Notes: generated from the letters alone by a model not told the origin. A DNA stretch of 64,000 nt from Bostrychus sinensis (GCA_020698575.1 CM036257.1:19297520-19361519); one strand, 5' to 3'. Positions 35,774 to 48,260 are shown, counted from the first letter of the stretch. Made by a program: numbers and translations.

Positions 35774-36004
35774 CAATGGTGGTTCTAGACCACTTTTAAC
35801 TTGGGGGCCACACTGGGGCCAACCTTTTTGCTGGGGGGTACATGACACATTTTGGTGTAAACTGACCGGGACCTATTTTAAAAATAACAGTAAAAGTAAC
35901 TCTGATATAAGATATAAGACATTAAGGACACTTCATAGGGGTGGCCAGTAGGGGGACAGGCTCTCAGTTACAGGGGCACAGGCCACCCCCTAGACCCGCC
36001 CCTG
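35774..36004. mobile_element. hAT MITE with perfect 8-bp TSD
   Basis: Flanked by CTTATAAT at 35766-35773 and again at 36005-36012. The left end CAATGGTGGTTCTAG and the right end (reverse complement) CAGGGGCGGGTCTAG form imperfect terminal inverted repeats. 231 bp, no coding capacity. The 8-bp duplication assigns it to hAT. Confidence 0.85.
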
Positions 36005-36012
36005 CTTATAAT

Positions 36013-36168
36013 CACCTCTTCTATGTTGTCTCTGCACTCATTTTCTCCTAATGCTGAGTCTGATCTAATGTGCTGTGACAAATTTCCCTTCACTACAACT
36101 TTTATTTTTATTTTGTCTTTGACCTGAGACTAACTGGCCATTGTCCAGGGCATCTGGCTTACCTGCAA

Positions 36169-36199
<31 letters not shown>

Positions 36200-37034
36200 C
36201 ATGATAGAAGACACGTTAATGTCTACACGGAGTGTTGCAAAAGCCTTGATTACATAAAGCAGGTGAGTGTCTAGTAATTATTGTTATTGTTCTGCGTACA
36301 GTATCTTCACTGGGTTATTTTCAGGAGAAGCCCACTCTTGTGCTGTGTGTTGTGTTGTGCAGGGCTCTTGTTGGTGGCAGTGTGAGATTTGTGTTGTTAG
36401 CTTCAGTGGCAGCCTCTTGTTTTGAGGGTTATTGGCTAAACCTCCACTTGTTTGGCCCGCGGCTGTTTCTCTTCCCAAAAATCTATACTGCTGTTATCTA
36501 TGAATGCAAATTTGAGTTATTAATGCTATACAATTTCTTATAATACAGTGTACGTGCCTCTGCAAACAAGCAGGAGTTGGCTGCAAGTCCACAGCGGCTA
36601 ACAGGCGAGTCGAGGGTTTATTTATTATTTAGATGTTAATGTTTAGCAGATGTATAGCACAACACACATTTAGTAAGTTATAGTTTGGGGAGTAAACAGA
36701 AGATGTTTGTAGAGAAGGACATAAATATTCAGCTTTAGGTAAGAGAGTACAACCAGTTTTAAGGTTAACTCTAAATACATTTATTTATGCTCTCTTCCTC
36801 TCTGTTAGAAAACAAAATGTACCTGAACTTGCAGCAGGGTCTTGGCAGCGAGGCCCAGAAGGATAAGGCGAGACTGTACCTGGTCTGGATGTGAATTCTT
36901 CCAAATCACTAGAATATTGTTTCACACAGGCAAAAAAAAACCTCATGAACATTTTCCACAGTGCTTCATGAGGGAGTGGAGCAGACTGTCAAACAGCCAG
37001 TAGGATTGGTGATTCAGTGTCCTCTCTCTCCCCT
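36013..37034. other. Intergenic with poly-A tract
   Basis: 28 consecutive A residues at 36172-36199. No SINE or processed transcript is recognised in front of the tract. The rest is unremarkable. Confidence 0.45.
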
Positions 37035-37110
37035 CTTCACACTGCCGAGGTGTCCTTGAGCAAGAGACTAATCCTATCCCGCCTGTCTGTGACACTCTTA
37101 TGAACGATTG
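37035..37110 (+). repeat. SINE body fragment
   Basis: GAGGTGTCCTTGAGCAAGAG is the fish SINE body motif also seen at 25826. Head and tail are missing. Confidence 0.35.
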
Positions 37111-37142
37111 AGAGGTCGTGTGCGCAAATAACTTTCACATTT

Positions 37143-37282
37143 TAAAAGATTACCTTTTAAGGGTCCTCTATCATGCTAAATCCACTTTTTTGAGCTTTTT
37201 TACAATGTTATAATGTTGTATCCACTTTAAAAACATACCTGGAGTGGTATTTTGTTTCATTCATGCTTGTTTGAGTAACCTA
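37143..37282 (-). mobile_element. MITE family A, one end only
   Basis: TTTTAAGGGTCCTCTATCAT then GCTAA is the inverted terminus. CAATGTTATAATG, AAAAACATACCTGGAG and CATGCTTGTTTGAGTAA follow as in other copies. It stops where the foldback-like array begins, so the copy is truncated there. Confidence 0.6.
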
Positions 37283-37283
37283 T

Positions 37284-38945
37284 AGACTTGGTTTAGACTA
37301 AGCTTGGTCCTGGTTTAGCCCTGGATTAGTCTTGATTGAGACTTGGTTTAGTCTTGGCTTAGTCCTAGTTTAGAGCTGGTTTAGTCCAACCACAAGTTTT
37401 CACTAAAGAAACAAATGATTTGTTTTTCTTATGGATCATAAATACAATTTAAATAAAATAAAAAAATGAGAAATTATATCATGATTATGTAAAACATATT
37501 TTTAATTGTTAATAACTCAGCTGTAGCATTGTTATTAGTAAAACTAATATTTGATTTAAACAGCTTTGTGTTCAGTACAAAGCAACTCCTGCAAAACATA
37601 ACACAAAGTTGAATTGCTTGGATTTTGATACAATTTTTAGACTTTGGTGGGGATCTGGACCACTGTCTGGATCCGGGACGGTATAGGTTTATGTTTGTTT
37701 TTCTCAACATAGACCACATTCTTTATTTGGGAACTTATGTTAAGTGCAAAAGTAGTTGTGAGATTTGTTTGATTACAACTGCAGCCTTTGTGGCATTTAT
37801 CTGTTTCTATTAACGGTGAGCCTGTAAGATTCATCGAGACATCATTTTACTTCTAATCCTCTGTCTCATATTTCAGTTTGAAGAGAGGCGCTGAATGGTA
37901 GTCCTCCTATTTATCAGCTCTTTGAGGCCCTCAAAAATGTACCTCATTGACGTGGGCCTCCTAAAAATCAATACTCATCTATTCTGACAATCCCACAGTA
38001 GTCAGGACTTTTAATAAGAATTGCATTGAGGAGCAGACTTGGACAGCCATTAAAATATATGCCACCACCAATACCAATCTGCTGCAGTCTAGTCTATGAA
38101 AGAAATGTTTCATAAGAGCAATGGCAATGTTAAAACCCATACATACAAGAAATAATGTGGTACAAGATATGTCATGGTTTAATTTCACTTTTTTAAAATT
38201 TTACTTTAATTTTATTTTAGATGCATAAGAAAAAATAATCATTTGTTTGTTTGTTTATTTGTTTGGCTGGAGTTAGTAGCAGGTCTAAACCAGATCTAAG
38301 CTGGTACTAAACCAGGTCTAAACCAGGTCCAAAACCAGGACTAAGCTGGAACTAAACCAGGTCTAAGCTGGTACTAAACCAGGTCTAAACCAGGTCCAAA
38401 CCAGGACTAAGCTGGAACTAAACCAGGTCTAAACCAGGAATAAGTTGGTACTAAACCAGGTCTAAACCTGGACTAAACCAGGTCTAAGCTGGTACCAAAC
38501 CAGGTCAAAACCTGGACTAAACCAGGTCTAAACCAGGACTAAACCAGGTCTAAACCAGGACTAAACCAGGACTAAGCTGGTACTAAACCAGGTCAAAACC
38601 TGGACTAAACCAGGTCTAAACCAGGACCAAGCTGCGTCTAAACCTTGTCTAAACCAGGTCTAAGCCAGGACTTGGTCAGGACTAAACCAAGTCTAATCCA
38701 GGGTTAAACCAGGACCAAGCTGAATTTGGACCAGGCCTAAACCAGTCTAAACTAGGACTAAGCCAGAACCAAGACAGGACTAAACCAAGGGACCAAGCTG
38801 AGTCTAAACCTGGTCTAAACCAGGTCTAAACCAAGACTAAACCAGGACAAAACCAGGATCGAACCAATTCTAACCCAGGACTAAACCAAACAACTAAACA
38901 AGGACAAATCCAGGACAAAACCAGAACAAAACCAAAGCTGTCCCT
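37284..38945. mobile_element. Foldback-like element with inverted minisatellite arms
   Basis: A short left array (37284-37395) of CTGGTTTAGTCC / TGGTTTAGACT units is the reverse complement of a long right array (38279-38945) of ACTAAACCAGG / TCTAAACCAGG units about 10-12 bp long. The best paired segment is 37301-37328 against 38694-38721, complementary at 27 of 28 bases. The 880 bp between the arms (37396-38278) hold no recognised gene. Tandem-repeat inverted arms are the hallmark of foldback elements; that label is inference. Target duplication was not found. Confidence 0.5.
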
Positions 38946-38958
38946 AAATTAAACTTAA

Positions 38959-39516
38959 CCTGTTAAGCCCTGAGGCCTTTTTCCCGAAAAAAATTCTATA
39001 TCTACATTTATTAAGGTTTTACTTAGCATTTACTAGGTGTACATAGCTAACCTTGGTAGCAAATTAATTGCTGGACTTGGGGGATTACTGTGAAAGAAAA
39101 ATAATATTAATAAATGATATTGTTTGACCATAAATTGAGGTTGAAATGGATTATTCTAATTTCCATCTGAAAAAAAACAAAACACATATTTGCCTCCAAA
39201 AAAGCCTGTAGTGTAGCTTCCTGTAGTGAAGCAAATAACAACATAAATTGAAAATTTCACATATCTTGGTCTACTGCAGCAAAACTTCTGCCAAATAAAC
39301 AAAGTAATGGAAAGATATACATGTTTTATTTTTTTAAAAATCCAGGCGGAATCCAACTGTTGAATAGAAATTGTAGATAGTTTTGTTGCCACGAATTGTC
39401 CGAACACGAGGATGTCAAACATGTGTGTGTCAGCCGTTGTATCTCCCCGCTATGGTCCGAACAAGCGGACACAAGGGGGCGCGGAGCCCCGTCGGGCTCT
39501 ATTAGGGTTTAAGGGG
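38959..39516. mobile_element. piggyBac-like non-autonomous element
   Basis: TTAA lies directly outside both ends (38955-38958 and 39517-39520). The left terminus CCTGTTAAGCCCTGA and the right terminus (reverse complement) CCCCTTAAACCCTAA agree at about 11 of 15 positions. The right subterminal part is GC-rich (CACAAGGGGGCGCGGAGCCC). 558 bp, no transposase frame. TTAA target use and CCC-starting inverted ends are piggyBac features. Confidence 0.65.
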
Positions 39517-39520
39517 TTAA

Positions 39521-39806
39521 GGCTGATTTATACTTCCGTGTCAAATCGACGGCATTGCCCCGCGGACCCCTTTGCCTCACCGCAAGCCCTCTCAAAACCT
39601 ACGCCGTAGCCCTGACGTGCACCTGGTCAAAAATTTAACTATGCGTCAAGGCGACGCAGACTGCAAGGGCTGTGATTGGTTGCTTGGTCTCACGGTGAAT
39701 TGGCACTGCATGAAACTCCGCAGTGGAGCAACACAGAAGTATGAAAGGTTTTCAACGCCGTAGAGCCAAGTTTGGCGTCACGAAGACGCGGAAGTATAAA
39801 TCAGCC
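39521..39806. mobile_element. Harbinger/PIF-type MITE
   Basis: The left terminus GGCTGATTTATACTTCCGTG continues TC. The right terminus GACGCGGAAGTATAAATCAG continues CC, giving a near-perfect 22-bp inverted repeat. TTAA (or TAA) flanks both sides at 39517-39520 and 39807-39810, compatible with the 3-bp TWA duplication of Harbinger elements. 286 bp, CpG-rich interior, no transposase. The frames crossing it are chance. Confidence 0.85.
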
Positions 39807-39810
39807 TTAA

Positions 39811-40177
39811 ATCTGATTTTGAACTGCAAAAGACTCCTGAGTACCACAAGAACAAGTCCGCGTACCACCACTGGGACCCGCAACACAATTTGAGAACCCC
39901 CGCCTTACCATGCTTCAGAGTGGCTCATCATTAACTCACTCACAGCTTCAGCTCACACAGAACCAGCCTGAGTCCTACTGCTCATTTCACAATCTAGTTA
40001 CCCTCGGCCTGACCCTCTTCTGCTGCCCCGGTTTCATCTTTGAGCAGTACTTTTCTCCAAATTACAGCAGATCTCTGAGGAGAAATGGGTTACTTTTCAA
40101 ATCTGTGAGTGGGTCTGCCTTTTGTCTGTAGACAGCATTCAAGTTGCCATTGCTCTTTTGAACTTATCATTGATGGA

Positions 40178-40181
<4 letters not shown>
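39811..40181. other. Intergenic; possible hAT end
   Basis: CAATTTGAGAACCCCCG near 39887-39903 resembles a hAT right end. No partner was found. Confidence 0.3.

Positions 40182-40259
<78 letters not shown>
40182..40259. repeat. TA dinucleotide microsatellite
   Basis: Uninterrupted alternating T and A for about 78 bp (39 units). Its length may be polymorphic or an assembly estimate. Confidence 0.95.
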
Positions 40260-40264
<5 letters not shown>

Positions 40265-40789
40265 CAATCGATGACTTTCTGCAGGATTGTGGAGAGTTAC
40301 TTGACAACTTGCTTTGGGTTTGTTCAGCTTAAAAAATACAAATAAACCAAGTACTGTCTTAAATAAGGGTTGATGACATTAATTAAGCAAACATTCAGTA
40401 TTTAGATATAATGAGCTACAATTAAAAAAACAAAATGATCCACAAATAGTGCCATAAACATTAGTCAGTTCATTTAATAAATCACAACACTGATCATACA
40501 CCAAATATTTCAATTTTACAGCTGATTAAATCCTAATTAAGTTTTCCCACAATTCTCTGGATTTTAAAATAAATGATATTTTGCTCTTACACAGCTCATT
40601 TCTCAAAGCTGAATATTACACAGTGACCTTTAGTTTTCAATGGGTTTTTGCGTCATTAGCTCGTGTTTTCCTTAAGCAGACGACCTCACTCCAAGGCCAA
40701 CACTACTCAGCGTCAGGCAGACACTCATACTTTATCTGACTTCTGCTGCTCTGGAGGAAAGCAACCTGATACTTGATTTACCTAGCTAC
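40260..40789. other. Intergenic, nothing recognised
   Basis: AT-rich, no feature seen. Confidence 0.45.
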
Positions 40790-41077
40790 ATACTCTAAAA
40801 CATACTTTGAGTACATTCACAAGTTTATTTTAAGTTTTCTTTTATGATGTAGTAGTAGTAGTAGTAGTTGTTGTAATAGTATTTATAGTTTAAGTACCAA
40901 TTGTGTTGTGTGAGAAATTTTAGTATTTCTAGTAGAAGTATTGGTAATAGTAGCAGGAGTACTAATCGTAGTATTAATTTAAGTAACAATTGTTTAGGCT
41001 ACTTTTACTTCTAATTGAGTAAAATTTTAATAAAGCAATGGCTTGAATACAGCTTATAAGTACTTCTTCCACCGCTG
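40790..41077. mobile_element. hAT element remnant, right end only
   Basis: The terminus at 41061-41077, reverse-complemented, is CAGCGGTGGAAGAAGTA then CTTA, matching the ends of 62154-62692. The interior holds GTAGTAGTAGTAGTAGTAGT (40853-40872) and other AGT-rich stretches as in 5777-6494. The left end is not found. Confidence 0.55.
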
Positions 41078-44000
41078 GTCTACCGTAGCATTTTTCCATT
41101 GTCAATGTGTCACACCTAATCAGAAAAAATGTCAGTTTCCTCCAGTGAACTATATCAGTGTCCCCCGCTCCTACTCCCCACCTCCACAAACAAATCCCCT
41201 CCTTAAAGAACAATCCTGCCTTCAAACTACACTTCAGACTGACACAGAGGCCCGCGTCGTCATGTCGAGAGTCTGAGCTGACAACACGTCGAGAGCAAAC
41301 GCATTCACACTGACAGACTATTAAAGGGGTTTTTCTGACAAGGTGGCTGTAAACAGAGAACAAATTGTATGTGAAGACTGGGAATATGGGCTGGTGCAGT
41401 GAGGAAATGCATACATCCAAAACCTGACTCTGGGTTAGACCTTTGCCGTGACCTTTATGTAGAAGGTCAGTGGTTCTCAAACCACAGAGCAACCATAATG
41501 TGTGTTGTATTTCTGTCAAACACAAGCACACAGAGAAAGCAAAGAGCAAACCAGGGCAGAGGCAGCCCAGTTTTCCAGTGTTTACTATAAAGTATTGAAA
41601 TAGAAATGTGTAGCCTAATAGTCGTTTCAATTGTGTCTTGACTTGAAACAGGACGTGTAAGGAAGTGTCTGCATTTGGGCTGAGAAACTGCACTATGTAA
41701 CATGAGCTAAAACCTTCTCATCCTATCATGGGTTGATGTTAAAGATACAGCTACAGCTTTAGACGACAAATACCTCACAATTTATCACTAACCACATACT
41801 AGAGTAGTTTTTTACTACTATTTTTATTGTTTATTTTGTGCCCAATTTTGCGACCTTGACCTGTTTCTATTCCACACAAAGCAATACAAGCAAATGTTTT
41901 TTTTCTTCTAGTATGTATAGTGTGTACAAGTATTAATATAGTGTGTATAAGTAGTGAAAAAACAATATCCCAAAAAAGTTTCAATAGCCAAAAAATAGCC
42001 AAAAATGGTTTCTTCGTGTAGAAAATGAGAAGGCAATATCATCATTTAATGTGGAAAATGTTCTTAACTACAGTAGTCTATATATTATGTAAAGTAAACC
42101 AGGTTTTCGTTCTGTATATCTGTGAATTGTATTGGAAAGGGCCACATCTGAACTTTCCCAGATAAATTTATTTTGTTTGACCAGACTAAATTTATTTGAA
42201 CAAAATGTATTTTAAAGTTCGCCATCGAGTCCTACTCCTGATGTTTAACCATTTCACACAAAAAAAGAGAAGATTTCCATGGGCTTAGAACTGGCCCCAT
42301 GTTGGAGAATCAAACCTTTGAGCTTGACCACAACAAAGGCAAGAAACCTAACCAGATTTAGCATAAATAGACATGTATTGGGTTTAAGAGGCTCATATCT
42401 ACAGTCTTTCCATTTAAATACACTGACTTTTCCTTTCTGATCTCTTAAATATGGCACGAGGTCAACTTTTAACCCATGGTCCTAGTACACTATACAGTCT
42501 TATAGACCTGCAGGCTGCCTAAAATCTAACCCCTATTACCTCAGAATAAGCCATTTTCAGATACGAGCTGTCATAAAAAAAACTTGTGAATTTACTGCCT
42601 TTAATATTTGCTCATTAGTTTAACATTTACACAAGTGCTACTTTTACTACCAATTATTGAACATCAATAATTTAAATCATTGTCAGTTTTTTATGTAAGT
42701 GCATTAACATCCATCTAAAACCCAGTGACGTGCGTTGGACCGTGAACTAGAAAATTAATTTATTGAGAGGAGCTTGGAGCCAAAGAACAAGTGAAAAAGG
42801 TGATAATCTGAGTGTGCATTTTTTAGATGAAGTACATTTTGGCCTGATGCTGAGTAAGAATAATTGACTCCAAATGACTCCTCTTAGATGTTTAGAACAG
42901 TGTTTTAGTGTTTCAGGAGTAATCATTATGTTGGCCTTAAAATATTAAAGCTAGTCATCGATTTAGTAAGATATGAGGAACAGCCAGGGCAAAAAATATT
43001 GTTTAAAATGTGTTTTTGTAGTTACATATATGTTCTAGGCCTTTTGTACAAGTTTATATGTTCAGAAAAGAAACAAATGTACTTCTCTCTAGAAACTGCT
43101 TCAAATGTACTATATGCTAAAGGGACAATAAAATCTGAAAATTTCATAAAAATACAACCAATCAGCCAAAAATATAACCTTCTTAATGGATGTAAACCCT
43201 TTTAAAGATGCTAAGGAGCCTCTGCAAACTGTGCATAGTTCAAGCAAACATGAAAACAAAAGACAAGGTAGCACAGCCTGCAGTGTTTCTAAACCTCTTG
43301 TGACCCTCTGTGGCGGGACAGCTCTTCTGGCAGAGACACAGTATAAGGCAACAACACCTCAAGCTCCGGCCAAATGTCAATTTACAGCGCAGACAGCAAT
43401 CGACAAGAGTCCAGTGGGGAACAGAAAGCAGACTGCTGGGAAAAGTAACCGACCAAGTTTGCCACAAGTTCAGCAACTTTAGTTAAAGCTGCCCACTGTA
43501 GCCAAATGCAGATGTATCACAACTGAGAACATAAATCAGCTTCTGTGGAAACAATAGGCCAGAGACGGGAACTATAACAGTAAAAAAGCAGACGTTTGCA
43601 CAATAACAGTACTGTTCAAAAGTTTTATTGAGCTGTGAAAAATGCTGTTAACCAAAAGAGCCCTAATAAATACAGAATTAATTTATTTTTTTTAAATTTC
43701 CATCTGAAAATTTCAGGAAAAGTCAGTAATGGGCCAAGAACAAAATTATTCATTTTGGTGTGGATCCATGAGTGTTTCTTTACCATTTTGGCTGTTTCTT
43801 TCTATTGCAAGCATCCTTCCTCTGGAGTCAGCCCGTCTGAAGCAGTGTTTAATGCTTGGCAGTGTGTTCGTCGCATCACTGCATGCCACATTATCAAATC
43901 ATGTGGTTTAAAAACCATCCCCTTCAAAAGTGGAAAGTGGTCACAGTGCATTGTGGGCAATTTTTACTGAGACGAGGCCTCCATTATAGCCAAACAGAGA

Positions 44001-47000
44001 AGACGAGCTTTGGAGGAGGTTGGGAATTTAATAAACAACACCATTTGGTGCAGCTCTGATGACAGAGACCTCACCAAAGTGGTCCAGCTGCAAAGGATCC
44101 TGGGAGAGCGACCCAGGACGACCTCATTTCACTCACTAAAGAGTAGACATGAGGGTTTTGTGACTGAATGTAAAGAGCACTCTGAGTCGACACTGAGTCC
44201 AGGTCTGGGCGCATTTGTTGTTCATTGCAAGATAGGACCAGTGGCACTTTCTTTGAGTGATTAGTTTTGATTTTTCTTTCTTTTTTTTATTTTGTTTATT
44301 TTTGAGCAGTGATACACCTTTCTTTGTCCATAGCCTTTCCTAAAAAAGTGTAAGCCTTGTAAGTACTGTATATATTGTACTTTGTTTGGTCCACTGTGTA
44401 ATATTAATGAGCAGTGTCCAAAGTGTATTGTTGAGATGAAGCACCGTCTTTAAACAGTTTTTCTCCACAGTGCCGGGGGGAAAAATGTTGGAAAAAAGTG
44501 GAATAAAGTAAGGCATTTGGAGAAATATGCTACAGCTCTTTTACGTCTGTTCAATCTTCTGCACACACTGTAGGCTCTGTCCCTCGGTGCCTTATCGCTA
44601 AGTGCTGCAGGTGAGTTGGTGATTTAAACCAGTCATTTCCTCTCCATGTGTCTGCCTATAATGGCTGTATTGGGGCCCTGCTGGCACAGAGAGATACTGA
44701 GGCTGAAGTGCTGAATACTGACTACAGGGGATGGACCACTGCAGCCACTGGTGATCAATTAGACCCGGGGTTCTCCTCACAGACAGCAACACTAAAGACT
44801 TGGGAAATACTTTTCACCAATATGATTTAGCCCCAAAAAAGAGAGAGATGATTTGTGCCGCAGCATGAAAAAAAAAACAGCACCTCTGGCAATCCGGCTT
44901 GTTATTTTATATTTTAGACGTGTTCACTGAATGAAACTCTAGGGGTACGCAATTTCTCAACTGGTACCTGCGTCATTTGTGGGTCCAATTTGTGCAGCTG
45001 AAGTGAAAGGATTATACGATTTAGCAAAATGCATTAAAACTTCAACCGTTTCATTTTTGAAAATGTATTACATTCGGTTGGTTGAACAAACCGAGCCTTT
45101 TTGCTGAAAATCCTTCCAGAAAATCTCATAAATGCTTCATACAAGGCAGAGTTTGGGGTTTTTGCTGGTATTGTTTTTAAATTAGATGCTTGTCTATTCT
45201 TTCCAAAGATTTTCTGCCTAATTTTGATACAATGACATTTACTTGGCAGATTTGCACAATAGCTCAAAGTCATTTGTAATTTTTATTTGACATCCTATTA
45301 TTTTGGGGGCTTTTGAAGTTGCTAGTTTCCACACACAACCTGCTACTGTCCAAAACGTTTCTACTAGGCTCTAACAGGCTTGTCAGTTTATTGTTAAAAT
45401 GTATCCATATTGTTGGAGCAGTTTTGCTAACATCATGGGTATAGCCTATGTTAGAGTTAAATGCAGTGTATGTTGCACTGTGCTAAATAAAATGGATTTA
45501 CCTTCTCCAAAGAGATTATGTTTTTGCTTGTGTTTGTTGGTTTGTTAGCAAAATAACCTAAAAACTAATGAACCTGGAATGCTTTCAAACAGATTATGCA
45601 CCTTGCGAGATAGGGCCAGATGCCACCTCCAGCCACAAGGGGTCAATAAAGGCTCAATGGTTTGAAGATTTCTGATTTGAGTCCAGATCCAGGAACCTTT
45701 TTTTGAAGCATTAATGTAAGATATGTTTTGTCACATGCACAGACAAATTTTGTACCTGCATCCAGGAGCCACAAAAACAAAACAAAACTAAACAAACAAA
45801 CAAAAAACATACAATAGCGGATCACACAGCACACAACTATATAAAATAAAAATATACATAATAATGATAAAAATATAGAAATTAAGGTGGCCCTTGTCAC
45901 TGGCATTATTTACATTTGATTTACAGGATTATAGCATATACTGCCCTGAAGATCAAATTTACAATTATTGTACAAAAGCAGCAATATGGTTTTGTGTTTG
46001 AGCCTTTCATTGACAAATGTAACATCAGGCATTGCAGCCAGTCCAACTGCCCAGGGGCCCAGGAGGTTTAGGTCAAATCTATGTTTAAAATATTCATCAT
46101 AAATAGGAGAAGCACATAACTCTGTTATAGAAGACACTTTTAGTTTTAAGACAGAAAATTGTCCCTAAATATTAAGGAATAAGCATCTGTTTTTTGTACC
46201 AAACTCCAGTAAAACAGTGACATTTTTCTAATTGAAAAGCTTTAAGCATGAACCTGTCATACTCAGTGTGCTTCATAACTTTAGGGCCAATTCTGAAATC
46301 CTGCACTGGGGCCCCACATTACCAAGTTACGGCACTGGGCCTGTGCACTACTGGAGCCACGCACTTCAGACATTTATTATCACAAAATATGAAAAGTTAC
46401 AAATACAGAAAATGTAAAACGTACATTCCTGGAAACTGTTGATACAACACATTACAGAAGTAAATCCACACAGCCTGGATCTAACCTGGTCTGTACGTCA
46501 TTCCCAGGAATACATCTGTCTGTCACTGTACAGAGACTGTGTAGGGAAGCGTCTCCTTCTGGTGCCTGTTTGGATTTGCGATGCCTATTTATACAAAACC
46601 CCGCGGCTTATCATTCAAAGTTTGTGGTGTGTGTCTTTGTCCTTCCCGCTCCTTGGTGAGGTGTCAGACTCTTCTGTTACCTGGGCCTCAGCTGTCTCCT
46701 GGTACAGCTGCTCTGCTATGCCTCCCATCTTTTTACCATCCTCAGGAGTTTTTCGCACATTCCCAGTTGATCTCATTATAAAGATGTTTCCGCAGATAGT
46801 AAGAATAGATACAACTCCAAAGATAGTAAAATATAACCCAGTCCTTTTCTATCAAATGTCTTGAAAGCGTGCACTTCTGACAGTCCAGCATGTTTCCTTT
46901 GGGGTGAACAACATTAAGTTATTTCTCTCTGTACGTACTTGTCAAAAATTACAATTTAAAAAAACCTGTCACATTTGGAAAATGATACATGGTGCTTTGG

Positions 47001-47246
47001 GGAAATTGCAAACAAAACAAAAGAGTGGTTCCTTCAGATGGGTCATGGGGGATCTGTCGTCTGTACAAGCCTTCTTTACTGAAAACATTCACGATAATGG
47101 AGTCAAATCCCACAAGAGAGATGTCAAATGCAAAATAAACTGAATCCTTTTAAATTTGAAGTGGTATCTTAATATTGAAAAGGCTAAATATTCTGAAAGC
47201 AGGCAGGTCTGTGCATGCAGAGTCTGTAAGACACTGACCATTTTCC
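41078..47246. other. Six kilobases without a supported gene
   Basis: A minus-strand open frame of 239 codons (40974-41693) starts in unique DNA and runs into the hAT remnant; it has no domain and is regarded as chance. CAGTGGTTCTCAAAC at 41466 is a hAT-like end without partner. About 46000-46337 holds GCCCAGGGGCCCAGGAGG and a CCAAGTTACGGCACTG end, suggestive of another decayed hAT MITE. The open frames at 43186-43482, 43635-44264 and 46439-46864 match nothing I know. Confidence 0.4.
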
Positions 47247-48256
47247 ATAGGACCCCTAATATGCAAAATTTACTTTTTTGAGGTTTTAACCATGTTATAA
47301 AGACAATAAACATACCTAGTATTTCATTTCATTAAGGCATGTTTGAGTAATCCTATTTGCTGAACTGCTGCTCTTTTTCATTTATTTTTTCATTTAACTT
47401 TTATTTTACCAGGTAGAACATTAAAAACACATTCTTATTTACAGTGTTGCCCTGGAAGTGCTCCAGAACACTTGAAGGAAAAGGAAAAAGGAGAGCAAAC
47501 ATAAAATGTACGCGTATATAAGAAGACATGAAACTATTGTTCATTAGTAAAACTTTTACATGAGTCCTTATAAATGTCCTTTAATCTGCTTTTAACCCCT
47601 TCATGCCGTATGTTGCTAATTTGCAGCATACCATTTAATCCAAGACTGCTGCAGAAATAATGTGTGTTTTCCTTTGATGCCTGTTCAGGCCATACTGTGT
47701 TCAAATGTGAAATGTGCAACGTTCACCTGTGCTTAAACAAACACAACAACTGCTTTCGTCTGTTCCATCCATAAGTTTGTCTGTCTGCATGGTCAAAATA
47801 AATTCAGGCATTAAGGGGTTAAAGGCAGAAAGTGGGATCATTAATTCTATATGAAGTGTATTTTTGATACAAGTTCCAATCATTTGCAGCATCAAAACAA
47901 AAAGACATAAGGTCAGAAGATGGCTTGGTTTTGGGAACTTTTAGTTAGCTTCACAAGAGCTGGGAACGCTCGGTCTAACTGGACACATGAAACCAGGAAG
48001 TGCTCCTGTGCATTTCTAAAGCTCATGTACGTCACTGAACTCATTCTGATCCTTTCAGTGCTTAAATTAGCGTCACCACGAAGCAGTCAGCTCATTTATC
48101 TATGTGTTAGAATCATGTTGCTAATAGGTGTGCTAAATAGCCATTTTAGGCTCTGTCCAGTCAAAGTAACAGCTCCCCAAAAGACCACGTTTTCAATACA
48201 TTATTTAAAGTTAAAAAAAACCTGATAAAATATGAAAAAAGCATAATAGGGCTCCT
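47247..48256 (-). mobile_element. MITE family A interrupted by younger DNA
   Basis: The left part 47247-47384 (AGGACCCCTAATATGC, TTAACCATGTTATAA, ATGTTTGAGTAATCC, GCTGAACTGCTG) and the right part about 47906-48256 (GCATTTCTAAAGCTCATGTA, CTGATCCTTTCAGTGCTTAA, TCTGTCCAGT, GCATAATAGGGCTCC) together make one family A copy of normal length. It is followed by TTAA at 48257-48260. About 520 bp between them are insertion, including 47596-47818. The inserted block begins with ATTTAACTTTTATTTTACCA then GG, a motif widespread in fish repeats. Confidence 0.55.
47596..47818. mobile_element. Small piggyBac-like MITE
   Basis: TTAA flanks both ends (47592-47595 and 47819-47822). The left terminus CCCCTTCATGCC and the right terminus (reverse complement) CCCCTTAATGCC differ at one position. 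223 bp, non-coding. The termini resemble those of 38959-39516. Confidence 0.7.
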
Positions 48257-48260
48257 TTAA

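Noticed and set aside
36172..36199. Poly-A tail of a processed pseudogene or SINE
   Set aside because: No transcript-like or SINE-like sequence was recognised immediately upstream, and no target duplication was found.
37284..38945. CRISPR-like regularly repeated array
   Set aside because: Units are 10-12 bp, degenerate and without spacers, and the genome is a vertebrate; it is a minisatellite.
39412..39763. Two GC-rich frames suggesting an exon
   Set aside because: They lie across the piggyBac-like and Harbinger-type MITEs, whose inverted ends are clear.
40974..41693. 239-codon minus-strand open frame
   Set aside because: It runs into the right end of a hAT remnant, and has no recognisable domain, splice signals or conserved motif; best explained by chance.
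46439..46864. 141-codon plus-strand frame
   Set aside because: No domain or splice context recognised; length is within chance for this amount of sequence.
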